From assembly GCA_024639325.1 (NCBI GenBank), contig JAHEIO010000035.1, positions 1-36,715 of the forward strand: a DNA stretch of 36,715 bases, given 5' to 3'. Source of the stretch: Gammaproteobacteria bacterium. GTDB taxonomy: Bacteria; Pseudomonadota; Gammaproteobacteria; Arenicellales; JAANXG01. A program made the position numbers and the translations under genes. The notes under the pieces were generated by a model. The model was not told the origin of the DNA and did no database searches. It saw only the letters and a list, made by a program, of their open reading frames with translations. Shown here one piece after another: positions 24,180 through 32,063 of this stretch; the first letter of the stretch is position 1; every line of letters starts with the position of its first letter.

Positions 24180-24584
24180 CTATTGCTGATTGGACTTTCC
24201 AGGTGTGTCAATCGCAGGTAGCCAGGGCTGAGCAGACCGGCACCAGAGTTGAAACCGAGGCGAAAATTGAGCGCGCTGATGCACCGTGCCCATCCGAATG
24301 TTACGTACCTTAGGGTCGTCGCCAACCGATGCGGCATAAATACCTGAACCACAATTGTCGCAGAACGCCTGTTCGCGCCGATTTCCACTATCGGCGGTTT
24401 TGACGTAGATTTTTGGGTCGCCAGTCAGCAAGCGAAAATCTCCCGCCTTGACTATTCCTACGGTGCGGAAGGCCGATGCCGACAGTGTCTGGCAGTCCGT
24501 GCAGTGGCAGATGCCGACCGCCTCAGGGTCCAGTTCCGCTTCGTAAGTAACGGAACCACAGTGACAACTACCGTCAATTTTCAT
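24180..24584 (-). CDS. GFA-family (glutathione-dependent formaldehyde-activating/CENP-V) protein
   Basis: A 134-residue zinc protein with the GFA pattern: CHCGSV at residues 7-12, CHCTDC at 26-31 (Cys26, Cys28, Cys31) and CDNCGSGIY at 75-83. These cysteines bind two zinc ions in the family. Members condense glutathione with formaldehyde or bind related thiols; most are uncharacterised and the exact role is open. It ends with a short, hydrophilic tail. The ATG at 24584 has a G-rich upstream stretch (GGGGG) about 10 nt away. It is convergent with the VOC gene and monocistronic. Confidence 0.87.
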   Translation of the reverse strand: MKIDGSCHCGSVTYEAELDPEAVGICHCTDCQTLSASAFRTVGIVKAGDFRLLTGDPKIYVKTADSGNRREQAFCDNCGSGIYAASVGDDPKVRNIRMGTVHQRAQFSPRFQLWCRSAQPWLPAIDTPGKSNQQ

Positions 24585-24886
24585 AACTTAAACCCCCAGA
24601 ACAATTCAAATCGTCGAAAGATGTATTGATACGCTAGTTTAAACTATCGCTTTCTGTCTGGCGTGAAATCATCGCTTGTATTTCGGCGAGCAGGATTTTC
24701 AAGACTGCAACGGTTTGGTTTGAGTAGTCCGCAGACGGAATCGTTACCAGTACTTCAACAGGGTTCCGGCTCCTTCTGGTCGCTCAGAATCAGTCGATTC
24801 GAGAATACTTACATTGAACCAGGCGATTGGTGATCGGGCAGCTTGTCTGCATCCTGTTTGGCGGTTATCGAAACTTAGGAGGTATA
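24585..24886. other. Upstream region of broken RRM gene
   Basis: About 300 bases without a gene. It ends in a very strong ribosome site (AGGAGG, 24878-24883) in front of the broken RRM frame, so it presumably held that gene's promoter and leader. No other element is recognised. Confidence 0.4.
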
Positions 24887-25023
24887 ATAAGCAGGAAAAC
24901 TTACGTCGGAAACTTACCTTTCTCCGTCAACAAGCAAACCCTGCAGGATAGGTTTGGCCAGCTTGGCGTGATGGCGGCGGTCCTGGTGGTGGCCGGCGCG
25001 GTGGCGGTCGCGGCAATCGCTGA
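24887..25023 (+). pseudogene. RRM (RNA-binding) protein gene, start-codon loss and internal deletion
   Basis: The head encodes the first strand of an RNA-recognition motif: SRKTYVGNLPFSVNKQT and LQDRFGQLG, containing the RNP2-type box YVGNLP. It then jumps directly to the glycine/arginine-rich tail (GGGPGGGRRGGGRGNR, ending in TGA at 25021-25023), but in another frame; roughly 50 codons with the RNP1 box are gone. The codon expected to be ATG reads ATA (24887-24889) although AGGAGG lies just upstream. The gene is therefore dead. Related proteins are small, cold-induced RNA chaperones. Confidence 0.75.
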
Positions 25024-25108
25024 GAAAACTTAGTCTTGGTATCGATTTGGGTGCATTGTTATTAGCACGCGGACGGCCTGGCGTGCGTAACAACGAATGA
25101 GGGTCGAA

Positions 25109-25228
25109 ATGGCCAAAAGCAAACATACATTCGCCAAACGGCAACGTGAGATGGTAAAGAAGGTGACTTTTGTTTGCGCCCCTGGAAACCATGTAGATTT
25201 CCCTCCTAGTGTACTGTTTCAAAAATAG
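25109..25228 (+). pseudogene. Truncated small basic protein (HTFAKRQREM family)
   Basis: The ATG at 25109 opens a 39-codon frame starting MAKSKHTFAKRQREMVKK. This matches the N-terminus of a small, lysine/arginine-rich protein found beside RNA-chaperone genes in proteobacteria. After residue 18 the sequence loses its charged repeat character (VTFVCAPGNH) and soon stops, so the C-terminal half seems to be replaced. It lies 85 nt after the broken RRM gene, suggesting a former two-gene unit. GAGGGTCG precedes the ATG. Function unknown. Confidence 0.6.
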
Positions 25229-25277
25229 CTTTGCATTTGTCTTGAGGCGATTGTCTCCTGCGGAGCACAGATTTTGA

Positions 25278-25350
25278 CTGGATCGCCGCGTCGCCAAGCT
25301 CCTCGCGATGACAACCGCAGTCATTGCGAGCGCAGCGAAACAATCCAGTA
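25278..25350. repeat. MITE family B relic, long palindrome
   Basis: CTGGATCGCCGCGTCGCC and the opposite arm GCGAGCGCAGCGAAACAATC (reading to CCAG) form an imperfect hairpin of about 30 bp per arm around a short loop, with CTCGCGATGAC/GTCATTGCGAG at the centre. It matches the core of copies at 30859 and 35689 but lacks their terminal repeats. The 'TCATTGCGAG...' repeat type is widespread in bacteria. It lies between two rightward genes and may act as a transcript-stabilising or ending structure. Confidence 0.7.
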
Positions 25351-25419
25351 AAACACACTATTTACACCCGCGTGGTACTAAATAAGATAGCCATTTGTGA
25401 GACAGGGCACTAGTAGTTA

Positions 25420-25869
25420 ATGGAATTAAAACAGATTTGGGTCGATGCCGACGCTTGCCCGAAAGTGATCAAGGAGATTCTGTATCGAGCCGCGGATAGG
25501 CTGAGTGTGCCGGTGACCTTGGTTGCCAACCAATTCCTCGAAGTTCCCAGGTCCCGCTATATTTGTTCGATCCAAGTTGCGGCCGGCTTTGACGTCGCGG
25601 ACAACCACATAGTGCAGCGAGCCAAGACGGGTGACCTAGTGATAACTGCGGATATCCCGCTGGCTGCCGAGGTAGTCGCCAAAGGCTGCCAAGCCCTAAA
25701 CCCGCGTGGTGACCTCTACACCGAAGAGAATATCCGCCAGCGTCTGAGTATGCGAGATTTTATGGACACCCTGCGTAACAGCGGAGTAGATACTGGAGGG
25801 CCGGCGTCGTTCAGCCAGGGCGACCGCCAGGCCTTTGCCAACCAGTTGGATCGGTTGCTGGCCAAGTAA
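25420..25869 (+). CDS. yaiI: UPF0178 (YaiI/YqxD) family protein
   Basis: A 149-residue protein with the full UPF0178/DUF188 pattern: [14 protein letters not shown] (about 7-20), [29 protein letters not shown] and [24 protein letters not shown]. The family has a PIN-like/NYN-type nuclease fold with conserved aspartates (Asp9, Asp11 here), but its reaction is not established. Length is typical and all motifs are intact. ATG 25420 has only a weak upstream AGGG. It stands alone, rightward, after the family B palindrome. Confidence 0.9.
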   Translation: MELKQIWVDADACPKVIKEILYRAADRLSVPVTLVANQFLEVPRSRYICSIQVAAGFDVADNHIVQRAKTGDLVITADIPLAAEVVAKGCQALNPRGDLYTEENIRQRLSMRDFMDTLRNSGVDTGGPASFSQGDRQAFANQLDRLLAK

Positions 25870-26060
25870 ATTAGGGAGTCAACGACGCTCGACGGTTCGG
25901 TTCTGTACCGGCTGATCAGGCGAACGGTTCTCCGCTGGATCAATTTAGTGAAAACTGTACTGCGGGTCTGGTGATGTGGACCAGCACCCTTTTCATTACA
26001 TGCGAACAACCGTTCCTAGCGGGCTCCGACTCACGCGGCGCTCGTCTCGCGCATCCGACC

Positions 26061-27344
26061 TTATGTGTTATCAAACTTTGATCGGGCGCTTTCCAGCAAA
26101 GCCTTTTCGAATGCTTCGTTGTCCGGAAACCGTTTGCCAAAAGTGGTTTCCCAGAATTTCGCTTCCTCCATGCACAGGTAGAAAAACACCTTGCCGTGCC
26201 AGATCGAAAAGGCCCGGTAAGCATGGCCAAACAGCTTCTCTTTGATGTGGCCCGGGTAGGTCATTTTCCCTTCCGGATTCGGGGACATCGACATCTGGTG
26301 GATCTTGGTCTTTATGCCGCTGGTTCGGATTTTACGAATGATGGGTTTCGGAAACGTCAGCGCTCCGAACGAAATGAAGGCAACTTCATCGTGATCGAAG
26401 TTTTCAGTTACTCTCTCGATCAATGACGAATATTCGCCCCGCCAACCTTCGTAGTACACCATGGGGTGCAGGTGGAAAGCCAGCCTAATACCCTTGTCCG
26501 ACAACCGCCGCGCGGCATCCAATCTTTGAGAGAGGCTCGCGGTAAAGTGCTCTTCATTTTGAATGACAACGTCCGGATTCAAGGACCAGGAGCAGATGAT
26601 GTTAGCCGGCACATCGGATCGTAAAAAGTGATCGATGTTTCGTGACTTGGTCTTGAACTCGAGCACGGCATTGGGCCACTTTCTTGCAAATCGAAACATA
26701 TCGTCCAAGATGCCGTTCTTGTTCCCCCACATCAGCGCATCTGAGGACTGCCCGGTGCCAATGTGGTATCCCTTTTCCGGGTCGAGTTCTATGGCATCCA
26801 GCTTTTCTCCGAAATCTTCATCGAACAGAATATTATCGCCGGTATACATCGTCTGAATGCTGCAGTAACTGCAGCCGAAGCCGCAGTTTTTCACGGCGTC
26901 AATGGTGCGCAGATTGCAGCAGAGTGTCGTCTCCGACTGCACCGGACACATCCCAAAAACCCTCCCTTTTTGAACGTCCGTGCGGATTTTTGCGTTTTTT
27001 GCGCGGTATCGCGGGCCGGTGTTTTCCTTTGTGCCGTAATTGGTTTCTTCCTCCACCAGCTTTTTCAGCAGCTTTTCCTGCCGATCAAAAGCCCATTTCT
27101 TGAATTCCCTGCCGCATAAATCGCTTTCTTTTCTCCACTGCACCCAACTGGAGCTAAGGGATTTCTCGTTCCACATGGTCAGATCTATACTCGACTCGAC
27201 GAAGCTTGCTAATTCCCGCAGGGTGAAGCAATTGTCGAACGCGATTGTGCGAACAACCTTTTGCTCGCGCCCATCCAGGTTTTGAAAAAGAGTTTGGGCC
27301 TGGATTTTTTTGAACTTCTCTCGGTATGGTTCTCTCGCTTTCAT
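26061..27344 (-). CDS. Spore photoproduct lyase-like radical SAM protein
   Basis: A 427-residue radical SAM enzyme. Cys154, Cys158 and Cys161 in CGFGCSYC form the CxxxCxxC motif binding the [4Fe-4S] cluster; GYHIGTGQSSDALMW is the following SAM-contact strand as in SplB proteins. A basic helical N-terminus (1-110) precedes the barrel, and MSPNPEGKMTYPGHIKEKLF, HAYRAFSIWHGKVFFYLCME close it. In spore formers the family repairs thymine spore photoproduct; in a non-sporulating proteobacterium a DNA- or RNA-damage repair role is likely but unproven. The ATG at 27344 follows GGAG almost directly. Monocistronic and convergent with yaiI. Confidence 0.82.
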   Translation of the reverse strand: MKAREPYREKFKKIQAQTLFQNLDGREQKVVRTIAFDNCFTLRELASFVESSIDLTMWNEKSLSSSWVQWRKESDLCGREFKKWAFDRQEKLLKKLVEEETNYGTKENTGPRYRAKNAKIRTDVQKGRVFGMCPVQSETTLCCNLRTIDAVKNCGFGCSYCSIQTMYTGDNILFDEDFGEKLDAIELDPEKGYHIGTGQSSDALMWGNKNGILDDMFRFARKWPNAVLEFKTKSRNIDHFLRSDVPANIICSWSLNPDVVIQNEEHFTASLSQRLDAARRLSDKGIRLAFHLHPMVYYEGWRGEYSSLIERVTENFDHDEVAFISFGALTFPKPIIRKIRTSGIKTKIHQMSMSPNPEGKMTYPGHIKEKLFGHAYRAFSIWHGKVFFYLCMEEAKFWETTFGKRFPDNEAFEKALLESARSKFDNT

Positions 27345-27858
27345 CTCCGGAGACCTGTTGGTGTTCTATTATTGCCCTAATCAATCAACCTATAGTGGAT
27401 GTTAAGTTTACTAATATTCACTTAGCCCTGCTTGAATTAAAGCGTATATATTACAGGGATCGAGATCCTGTCACATTAACGGGCGGTTTTGGCATAGCCC
27501 CGTTTGCAACGCATGCCCCGATGGGTTGTGGACACCAGATTAATCGTCGCGGACCGAGGTATCCGGAATACCCGTCAGAAGAGGAATTGAAATATGGTCA
27601 TAGGCTAATAGGCTGGACCTGAACCACAGCTGCCGGTCGTGATCCGATCAGGGTACGCCCGGAAATTGCACTAACTGGACAGTTGATGGATGCCCTGTGG
27701 TTGGCGAAAACGGCTAGTTTCTGACCCTTGAGTTTGCCAGAATATGTAGCGTCGACACGCCCTTGTTATCTTTGTCGTGTCTATCTTGTCCCTAATACTT
27801 CACTTGGGAAGATAGAATTTGGCCCACTGATCTTGAATTCAAACTATAAAGAGTTGAA
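27345..27858. other. Gene-poor divergent intergenic region
   Basis: About 510 bases between two divergent genes, so promoters for both must lie here. An open frame 27326-27622 has no family match I recognise and overlaps the start of the radical SAM gene on the other strand. No repeat or strong operator-like palindrome stands out. Confidence 0.4.
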
Positions 27859-29652
27859 GTGGCAGGCACACCTACCCGCAAACTTGCTGTAATCCTGCAT
27901 GCCGACATTGTTGGCTCTACCGCGCTCGTCCAGTCGAATGAGACGCTGGCTCACGAACGCATTCAGGGCGCATTCCTCCGTTTTTCTGAAATTATCAGCA
28001 ACTATGGCGGTATCGCACGTGAGGTTCGAGGCGATGCGATTGTTGCCGAATTTCCCAGAGTGTCAGACGCGATATGCGCATCAATTGCATTTCAGACCGA
28101 CAACGCCACTCGCAATGAGGAGTTGGCCGATGAGATTCGTCCGGTGTTTAGAGTTGGAATTGCCATGGGAGAAGTGGTAGTAGCAGATAAGACCATAACC
28201 GGCGCGGGAGTCGTATTGGCGCAGCGGCTGGAACAACTGGCTGAACAAGGTTCCCTGTGTATCCAAGGGGCAGCTTACGAAACAGTACCGAAGCGCTTCC
28301 CACTTAGCTACAAGACTTTAGGCGAACATCATGCAAAGGGATTCGATGAACCAGTCAGAGTTTATGCGGTCAGCCTGAAACCTGGGGCCGTTGTACCCGA
28401 ACCTGAAGTATTGGCCCAGCCTGACGCAACAGCGCCAGAATTGTTTGAGAAACCATCCATTGCGGTCCTCCCGTTCACCAACATGAGTGGTGATCCCGAG
28501 CAGGAATACTTCAGTGACGGTATCACGGAAGACATCATTGCTGCGCTCTCACACTTTCGGTCTTTTCCGGTAATCGCAAGAAATTCAACATTCACCTACA
28601 AAGGCCGGGCTATTCGGATCCAGCAGGTCGCCACGGAACTCGGCGCCCGATATGTTCTTGAAGGCGGTATTCGCAAAGCCGGGGAACGCATCCGTATTAC
28701 AGCCCAACTGGTCGATGCGGAAACGGGGCATCATGTGTGGGCGGGTAAGTTTGACAGCACCGTGGACGATATCTTCGATGTCCAGGATGAAATTACCCAG
28801 AAAATCGTGGCCACAATCCAGCCGGAGTTAGCCCAAGCAGAACTGGAAAAAGCAGCCGTCAAACGCCCGGAAAACCTGTCGGCCTGGGATTTTGTGTTGC
28901 GCGGAATGGCTCTCGTCAACAGGCACACGCCCGACGATCATAAACCTGCCAGGAAGATGTTCCAGTCCGCGATCGAACTTGATCCGACCTACGCTGATGC
29001 CTGGGCGGGAATGGCCTGGTCCTATCTGGCAAACATCGCGTTAGTCGGCGCAGATGAACGCCAAGTATTGATGAAAAAAGGGCTGGAAGCGGCGACGCGG
29101 GCCGTTAAACTCGATGATCGTTCAGCATCTGCGCACTATGTGCTTGGTGTGGCCTACGCGTGGGATGAGCAGTTACAGAAAGCAATCAGCGAAGCGGAAA
29201 CTTCGCTACAGCTCAATCCCTATAGCGCCCAGGCGCGCATGGGGCTGGGTAATCGCCTGGACCTGGTTGGCAGAACCGAAGAGGGCATCAGCAAGATGGA
29301 GCAGGGACTGCAACTCAGTCCGCGTGACCCGTTCTGTCCTACGATCATGGCCTATCTTTGCCGCGCTTATCTTAGCCTGGAAAAGCCTGAAAGGGCACTC
29401 GAGTGGATTGAGAAAGCCGTCAATCTCAGGCCGGAAAATCCAGATTTACAGTATCGCTATGCGATTTGCTTGGCCCACCTGGACCGCGTTGAAGATGCGA
29501 AGAGCGCATTGCGTGAATGTGAACGACTGCAGCCGGAATTTCTGGCCAGACGCCGGCACTGGCGGCCCTATTCCGATGATGTACGAAACCAACGTTTTTT
29601 CGCTGGCTTGGTGCGCCACCATCTTCCGTCAGAAAGCCAAAATAAAGGATGA
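27859..29652 (+). CDS. Class III cyclase-like / TolB-like / TPR regulatory protein
   Basis: A 597-residue cytoplasmic protein in three parts. Residues 8-175 form a class III nucleotidyl cyclase domain (Asp16 in HADIVGST and Asp59 in RGDAIVAEF are the metal aspartates). Residues about 198-320 are a TolB/FlgO-like segment (IAVLPFTNMSGDPEQEYFSD, YVLEGGIRKAGERIRITAQL). Residues about 355-585 hold tetratricopeptide repeats. In the cyclase the block where active enzymes have GDGVNxAARLE reads GAGVVLAQRLE, so the purine-selecting Asp and transition-state Asn are missing while the Arg is kept; activity is doubtful and it may be a nucleotide sensor. GTG 27859 is preceded by AGAGTTGAA. Monocistronic. 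Confidence 0.82.
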   Translation: MAGTPTRKLAVILHADIVGSTALVQSNETLAHERIQGAFLRFSEIISNYGGIAREVRGDAIVAEFPRVSDAICASIAFQTDNATRNEELADEIRPVFRVGIAMGEVVVADKTITGAGVVLAQRLEQLAEQGSLCIQGAAYETVPKRFPLSYKTLGEHHAKGFDEPVRVYAVSLKPGAVVPEPEVLAQPDATAPELFEKPSIAVLPFTNMSGDPEQEYFSDGITEDIIAALSHFRSFPVIARNSTFTYKGRAIRIQQVATELGARYVLEGGIRKAGERIRITAQLVDAETGHHVWAGKFDSTVDDIFDVQDEITQKIVATIQPELAQAELEKAAVKRPENLSAWDFVLRGMALVNRHTPDDHKPARKMFQSAIELDPTYADAWAGMAWSYLANIALVGADERQVLMKKGLEAATRAVKLDDRSASAHYVLGVAYAWDEQLQKAISEAETSLQLNPYSAQARMGLGNRLDLVGRTEEGISKMEQGLQLSPRDPFCPTIMAYLCRAYLSLEKPERALEWIEKAVNLRPENPDLQYRYAICLAHLDRVEDAKSALRECERLQPEFLARRRHWRPYSDDVRNQRFFAGLVRHHLPSESQNKG

Positions 29653-29803
29653 CGGATATGAGAGGCGCCACTTTGGCAATCAGTACTTTGGATTAAATTC
29701 TGCTCCTCGTCTGAGGATTCCCTCAACGATTCCGGGTCTCTGTCTTCATACGGAGAATTCATTGAGGTCTAGTCGCACCGCTTCCAGGAAAAATTGCGCC
29801 TCA

Positions 29804-30586
29804 CTAGAAAATCTCACCAAACAGCATCTGCATGGATTTCCATGAGGCTTCATCGGCAGACTGGTCGTATTTGAGATTCTCGATGCCGAAGCTGCCCGCG
29901 TCAGGATTGGTGAACGCGTGACGGGCGCCGTCATGACCATGGAAGGTCATCGTGACGCCGGCTTCGCTTAGTGCGGCTTTGAATGCCTCAACCCGTTCGG
30001 CCGGAATAAAGGCGTCATCGTTGCCATGCTCGATCAACACCTTGCCTTTGATCATGGTCGCCTCGTTACCATTCGGCAATGGCAGTGAACCGTGGAAACT
30101 GACCACGCCTTTGAGATCGGCTCCCGCATAGGCAAGCTGCATTACGGTCGCACCGCCAAAGCAGTAGCCCACTGCCGCAATCCGGTTGGCGTCGGTGAGT
30201 GAATTCTCGCCCAGTTGCTCAAGCCCTTTCATGGCGCGCGTTCGCCAGGCATCGAGGTCCGCGGTTGTCGCGCTTGACCACTCCTTCGCCTGCGCAGGGT
30301 GCGTCGTTACCTTATCACTGCCGTACATGTCCAGCGCAAAGGCCACGTAGCCCATCTCGGCGAGCAGCGCCGCACGCCCTTTAGCATAGTCATTGAGCCC
30401 CCACCATTCGTGTACCACCAGGACACCGGGGCGCTTGCCCTCAATCGAATCATCCCAATATATGTGTCCGGTCAGTTGGTTCTCACCATCCTGATAGGAA
30501 ACGGGCTTGGATTGTACGGCGGCAAGCGCTCCGGACACGGTCAGAACCGATCCGATCGCAGCTACAAAAATGCTTGCAAGTCTCAT
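29804..30586 (-). CDS. Secreted dienelactone hydrolase-family protein
   Basis: A 260-residue alpha/beta hydrolase with a Sec signal peptide (MRLASIFVAAIGSVLTVSGA, then LAA). The nucleophile is cysteine in GYCFGGA, as in dienelactone hydrolases; HGNDDAFIP provides the acid and GARHAFTNP the histidine. VVHEWWGLNDYA is the DLH oxyanion/substrate loop. The ester or lactone substrate is unknown; periplasmic members are common in proteobacteria. The ATG at 30586 is chosen because it gives a clean signal peptide; GGAGG lies 12 nt upstream, slightly far. The open frame extends 15 codons further upstream without signal character. Convergent with the TPR protein gene. Confidence 0.83.
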   Translation of the reverse strand: MRLASIFVAAIGSVLTVSGALAAVQSKPVSYQDGENQLTGHIYWDDSIEGKRPGVLVVHEWWGLNDYAKGRAALLAEMGYVAFALDMYGSDKVTTHPAQAKEWSSATTADLDAWRTRAMKGLEQLGENSLTDANRIAAVGYCFGGATVMQLAYAGADLKGVVSFHGSLPLPNGNEATMIKGKVLIEHGNDDAFIPAERVEAFKAALSEAGVTMTFHGHDGARHAFTNPDAGSFGIENLKYDQSADEASWKSMQMLFGEIF

Positions 30587-30858
30587 TGCTGAAATGTTCC
30601 TCCAGATTTGAACAGATGGATACCGCATCATATCTCAACCCAAAGCGATAGAGAATGATCGGAATCGGCCCGACAGCGGTGGAATCTCCTATTTTAGATG
30701 CAAGTGCTGTTTGTGGTTCTATCGATCTGCCAACTAATAGCGTGGTAGCCGCCTCAGCCCGGCCGGATTCCCTGCCGGGCCGCTTGCGGCAGTTGGCCGT
30801 GGCGCGAATCTAACCCAATCACATCCGATTTGACGGTTGGCTTATGTCAAATATATTT

Positions 30859-30991
30859 GGGGACGCCCTGATTAATTCAGTATTTCGTCATTGCGAGCGA
30901 AGTGTAGCAATGCAGCGGTGTCGTAATAAAAGAACTGCTGGATTGCCGCGTCGCGTCGCTCCCCGCGGGGACGCTAATGATCAGAGCTTCC
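30859..30991 (+). mobile_element. MITE-like element B, copy 1
   Basis: Ends GGGACGCCCTGATTAATTC and TGATCAGAGCTTCC are imperfect inverted repeats shared with copy 2 at 35689-35849. The interior has the TCATTGCGAGCGAAG...CTGGATTGCCGCGTC palindrome also found at 25278-25350. No coding sequence. It is immediately followed by an element of family C, so one seems to have inserted at the edge of the other. Confidence 0.75.
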
Positions 30992-31109
30992 TTAGGGAAT
31001 CCCTGATTAATCGCGGCGAGGGCGCCGCTCCTACAGTAGGAGGCGCGCCTCGCGCCGATTTCTAGGGATTGCAATCATATGATCACCAATAATTCAGATG
31101 TTCCCTAGT
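30992..31109 (+). mobile_element. MITE-like element C, copy 2
   Basis: Bounded by TTAGGGAATCCCTGATTAAT and, inverted, by AATAATTCAGATGTTCCCTA. It is the inverted counterpart of 149-294, sharing the AGAAATCGGCGCGAGGCGCG block and GGCGAGGGCGCCGCTCCTAC, but with a single REP-like unit. The CTGATTAAT portion of the end is shared with family B, so the two families may be mobilised by the same transposase. Confidence 0.75.
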
Positions 31110-31556
31110 AATGATGTCGCTAAAACGGCGGAAGGTGTCTTGGATTTGCTTGTGGGCTAACGCTCCGTATTGTTGGACTAATAATGATGTAGAGTCAGCA
31201 AGGTCCGCATGCAAGATGAAAGCAAATTTGGACAGTAGCCGTTAGTCTGTCACGAAAAATGATCCTTGGGATCAACAGAGGAACTATGGTACTGCACCTC
31301 AGGATTCGCTTTCGCCTCGGAGTCCGGTTATGTCCAAGCCATTACACGCAGCGCTTCGATCGCGGACAATTCGTGTCACTGCGACTAGCAGCGGGGCATC
31401 GGATTCACCCTTGCCGTAGTGCACAACACTTCAGAAATCTCGAATCCAAAACCGTCCACGGAAGCGAGGTAACTCCATGTGGCGCACATTGACTGCATCC
31501 ACTTCATTGTGTATCGTCAAGGGAGTTTCAAGTACATTGCGATCAAAGGTTTGGAG
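31110..31556. other. Gene-poor stretch, nothing recognised
   Basis: About 450 bases between element C and the small membrane protein gene. A 77-codon plus frame (31259-31492) shows no family resemblance. I see no repeat or structured RNA. Confidence 0.35.
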
Positions 31557-31733
31557 ATGTTCGAAGCAGAGTGGATCGGGGTTGCGGGATTGATCATGTT
31601 TGCATTTTTTGGATTAATCATGTCACTGGCTCCGTCCGTACGGAGACTTGATGGCGCCACATTTGCACTTCGTGGAACAGCAATTGTCTTCACACTGATT
31701 GCGCTTGGAATCGCTGGTAGGCTACTTCGCTGA
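31557..31733 (+). CDS. Small two-helix membrane protein
   Basis: A 58-residue protein starting MFEAEWIGVAG with two hydrophobic helices (about 8-26 and 38-56) joined by a short polar loop (SVRRLDGATF). The open frame extends upstream to 31479, but the earlier residues lack membrane-protein character; ATG 31557 has AAAGG about 9 nt upstream. No family is recognised. Its composition suggests a real small membrane protein, but chance cannot be excluded. Confidence 0.5.
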   Translation: MFEAEWIGVAGLIMFAFFGLIMSLAPSVRRLDGATFALRGTAIVFTLIALGIAGRLLR

Positions 31734-31873
31734 AAGTAGGGGGGCACGTCGTTGATAGGGTGCCGCTTTTTGTTATTGTCAAATCGTTGAATTCAGAATC
31801 AATAAAGAACAAACACCGGCGGGCGCTCAGCCAAAAGCAATTGAGACTTTGATCTAAGGGATACAAATCTGGA

Positions 31874-31975
31874 ATGAAATCCCAGACAGGGGCTATCGAA
31901 GCCTTTGCGCGCCTCGTCGAATACATCGAATCCGGCAAGAGCACGGGCCGAGTCTGTTTGCGAACCAACTCCTGA
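31874..31975 (+). pseudogene. C-terminal fragment, possibly of an MDR-type oxidoreductase
   Basis: A 33-codon frame ends FARLVEYIESGKSTGRVCLR, which resembles the extreme C-terminus of quinone-oxidoreductase/zinc-less MDR proteins (a helix followed by the closing GKxxL strand). A second frame just after it (to 32073) contains YFGKLVVMPDRFF, possibly a similar fragment, and runs 10 bp into the end of the convergent triple-RidA gene. Both are too short to be genes. The family assignment is weak. Confidence 0.3.
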
Positions 31976-32063
31976 GCGAGTTTCAACGCGCCCGGACCGA
32001 CTTCATGGTGAAAACCTATTTTGGCAAGCTGGTGGTGATGCCGGACAGGTTCTTCCAGCCGGT

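Noticed and set aside
25278-25350. CRISPR repeat or structured non-coding RNA gene
   Set aside because: A single palindrome shared with two MITE copies, without regular spacers; it is a dispersed repeat.
29114-29845. 243-codon plus frame overlapping the TPR protein gene
   Set aside because: Frame-shifted shadow of the TPR region; Trp/Arg-rich residues and no motif.
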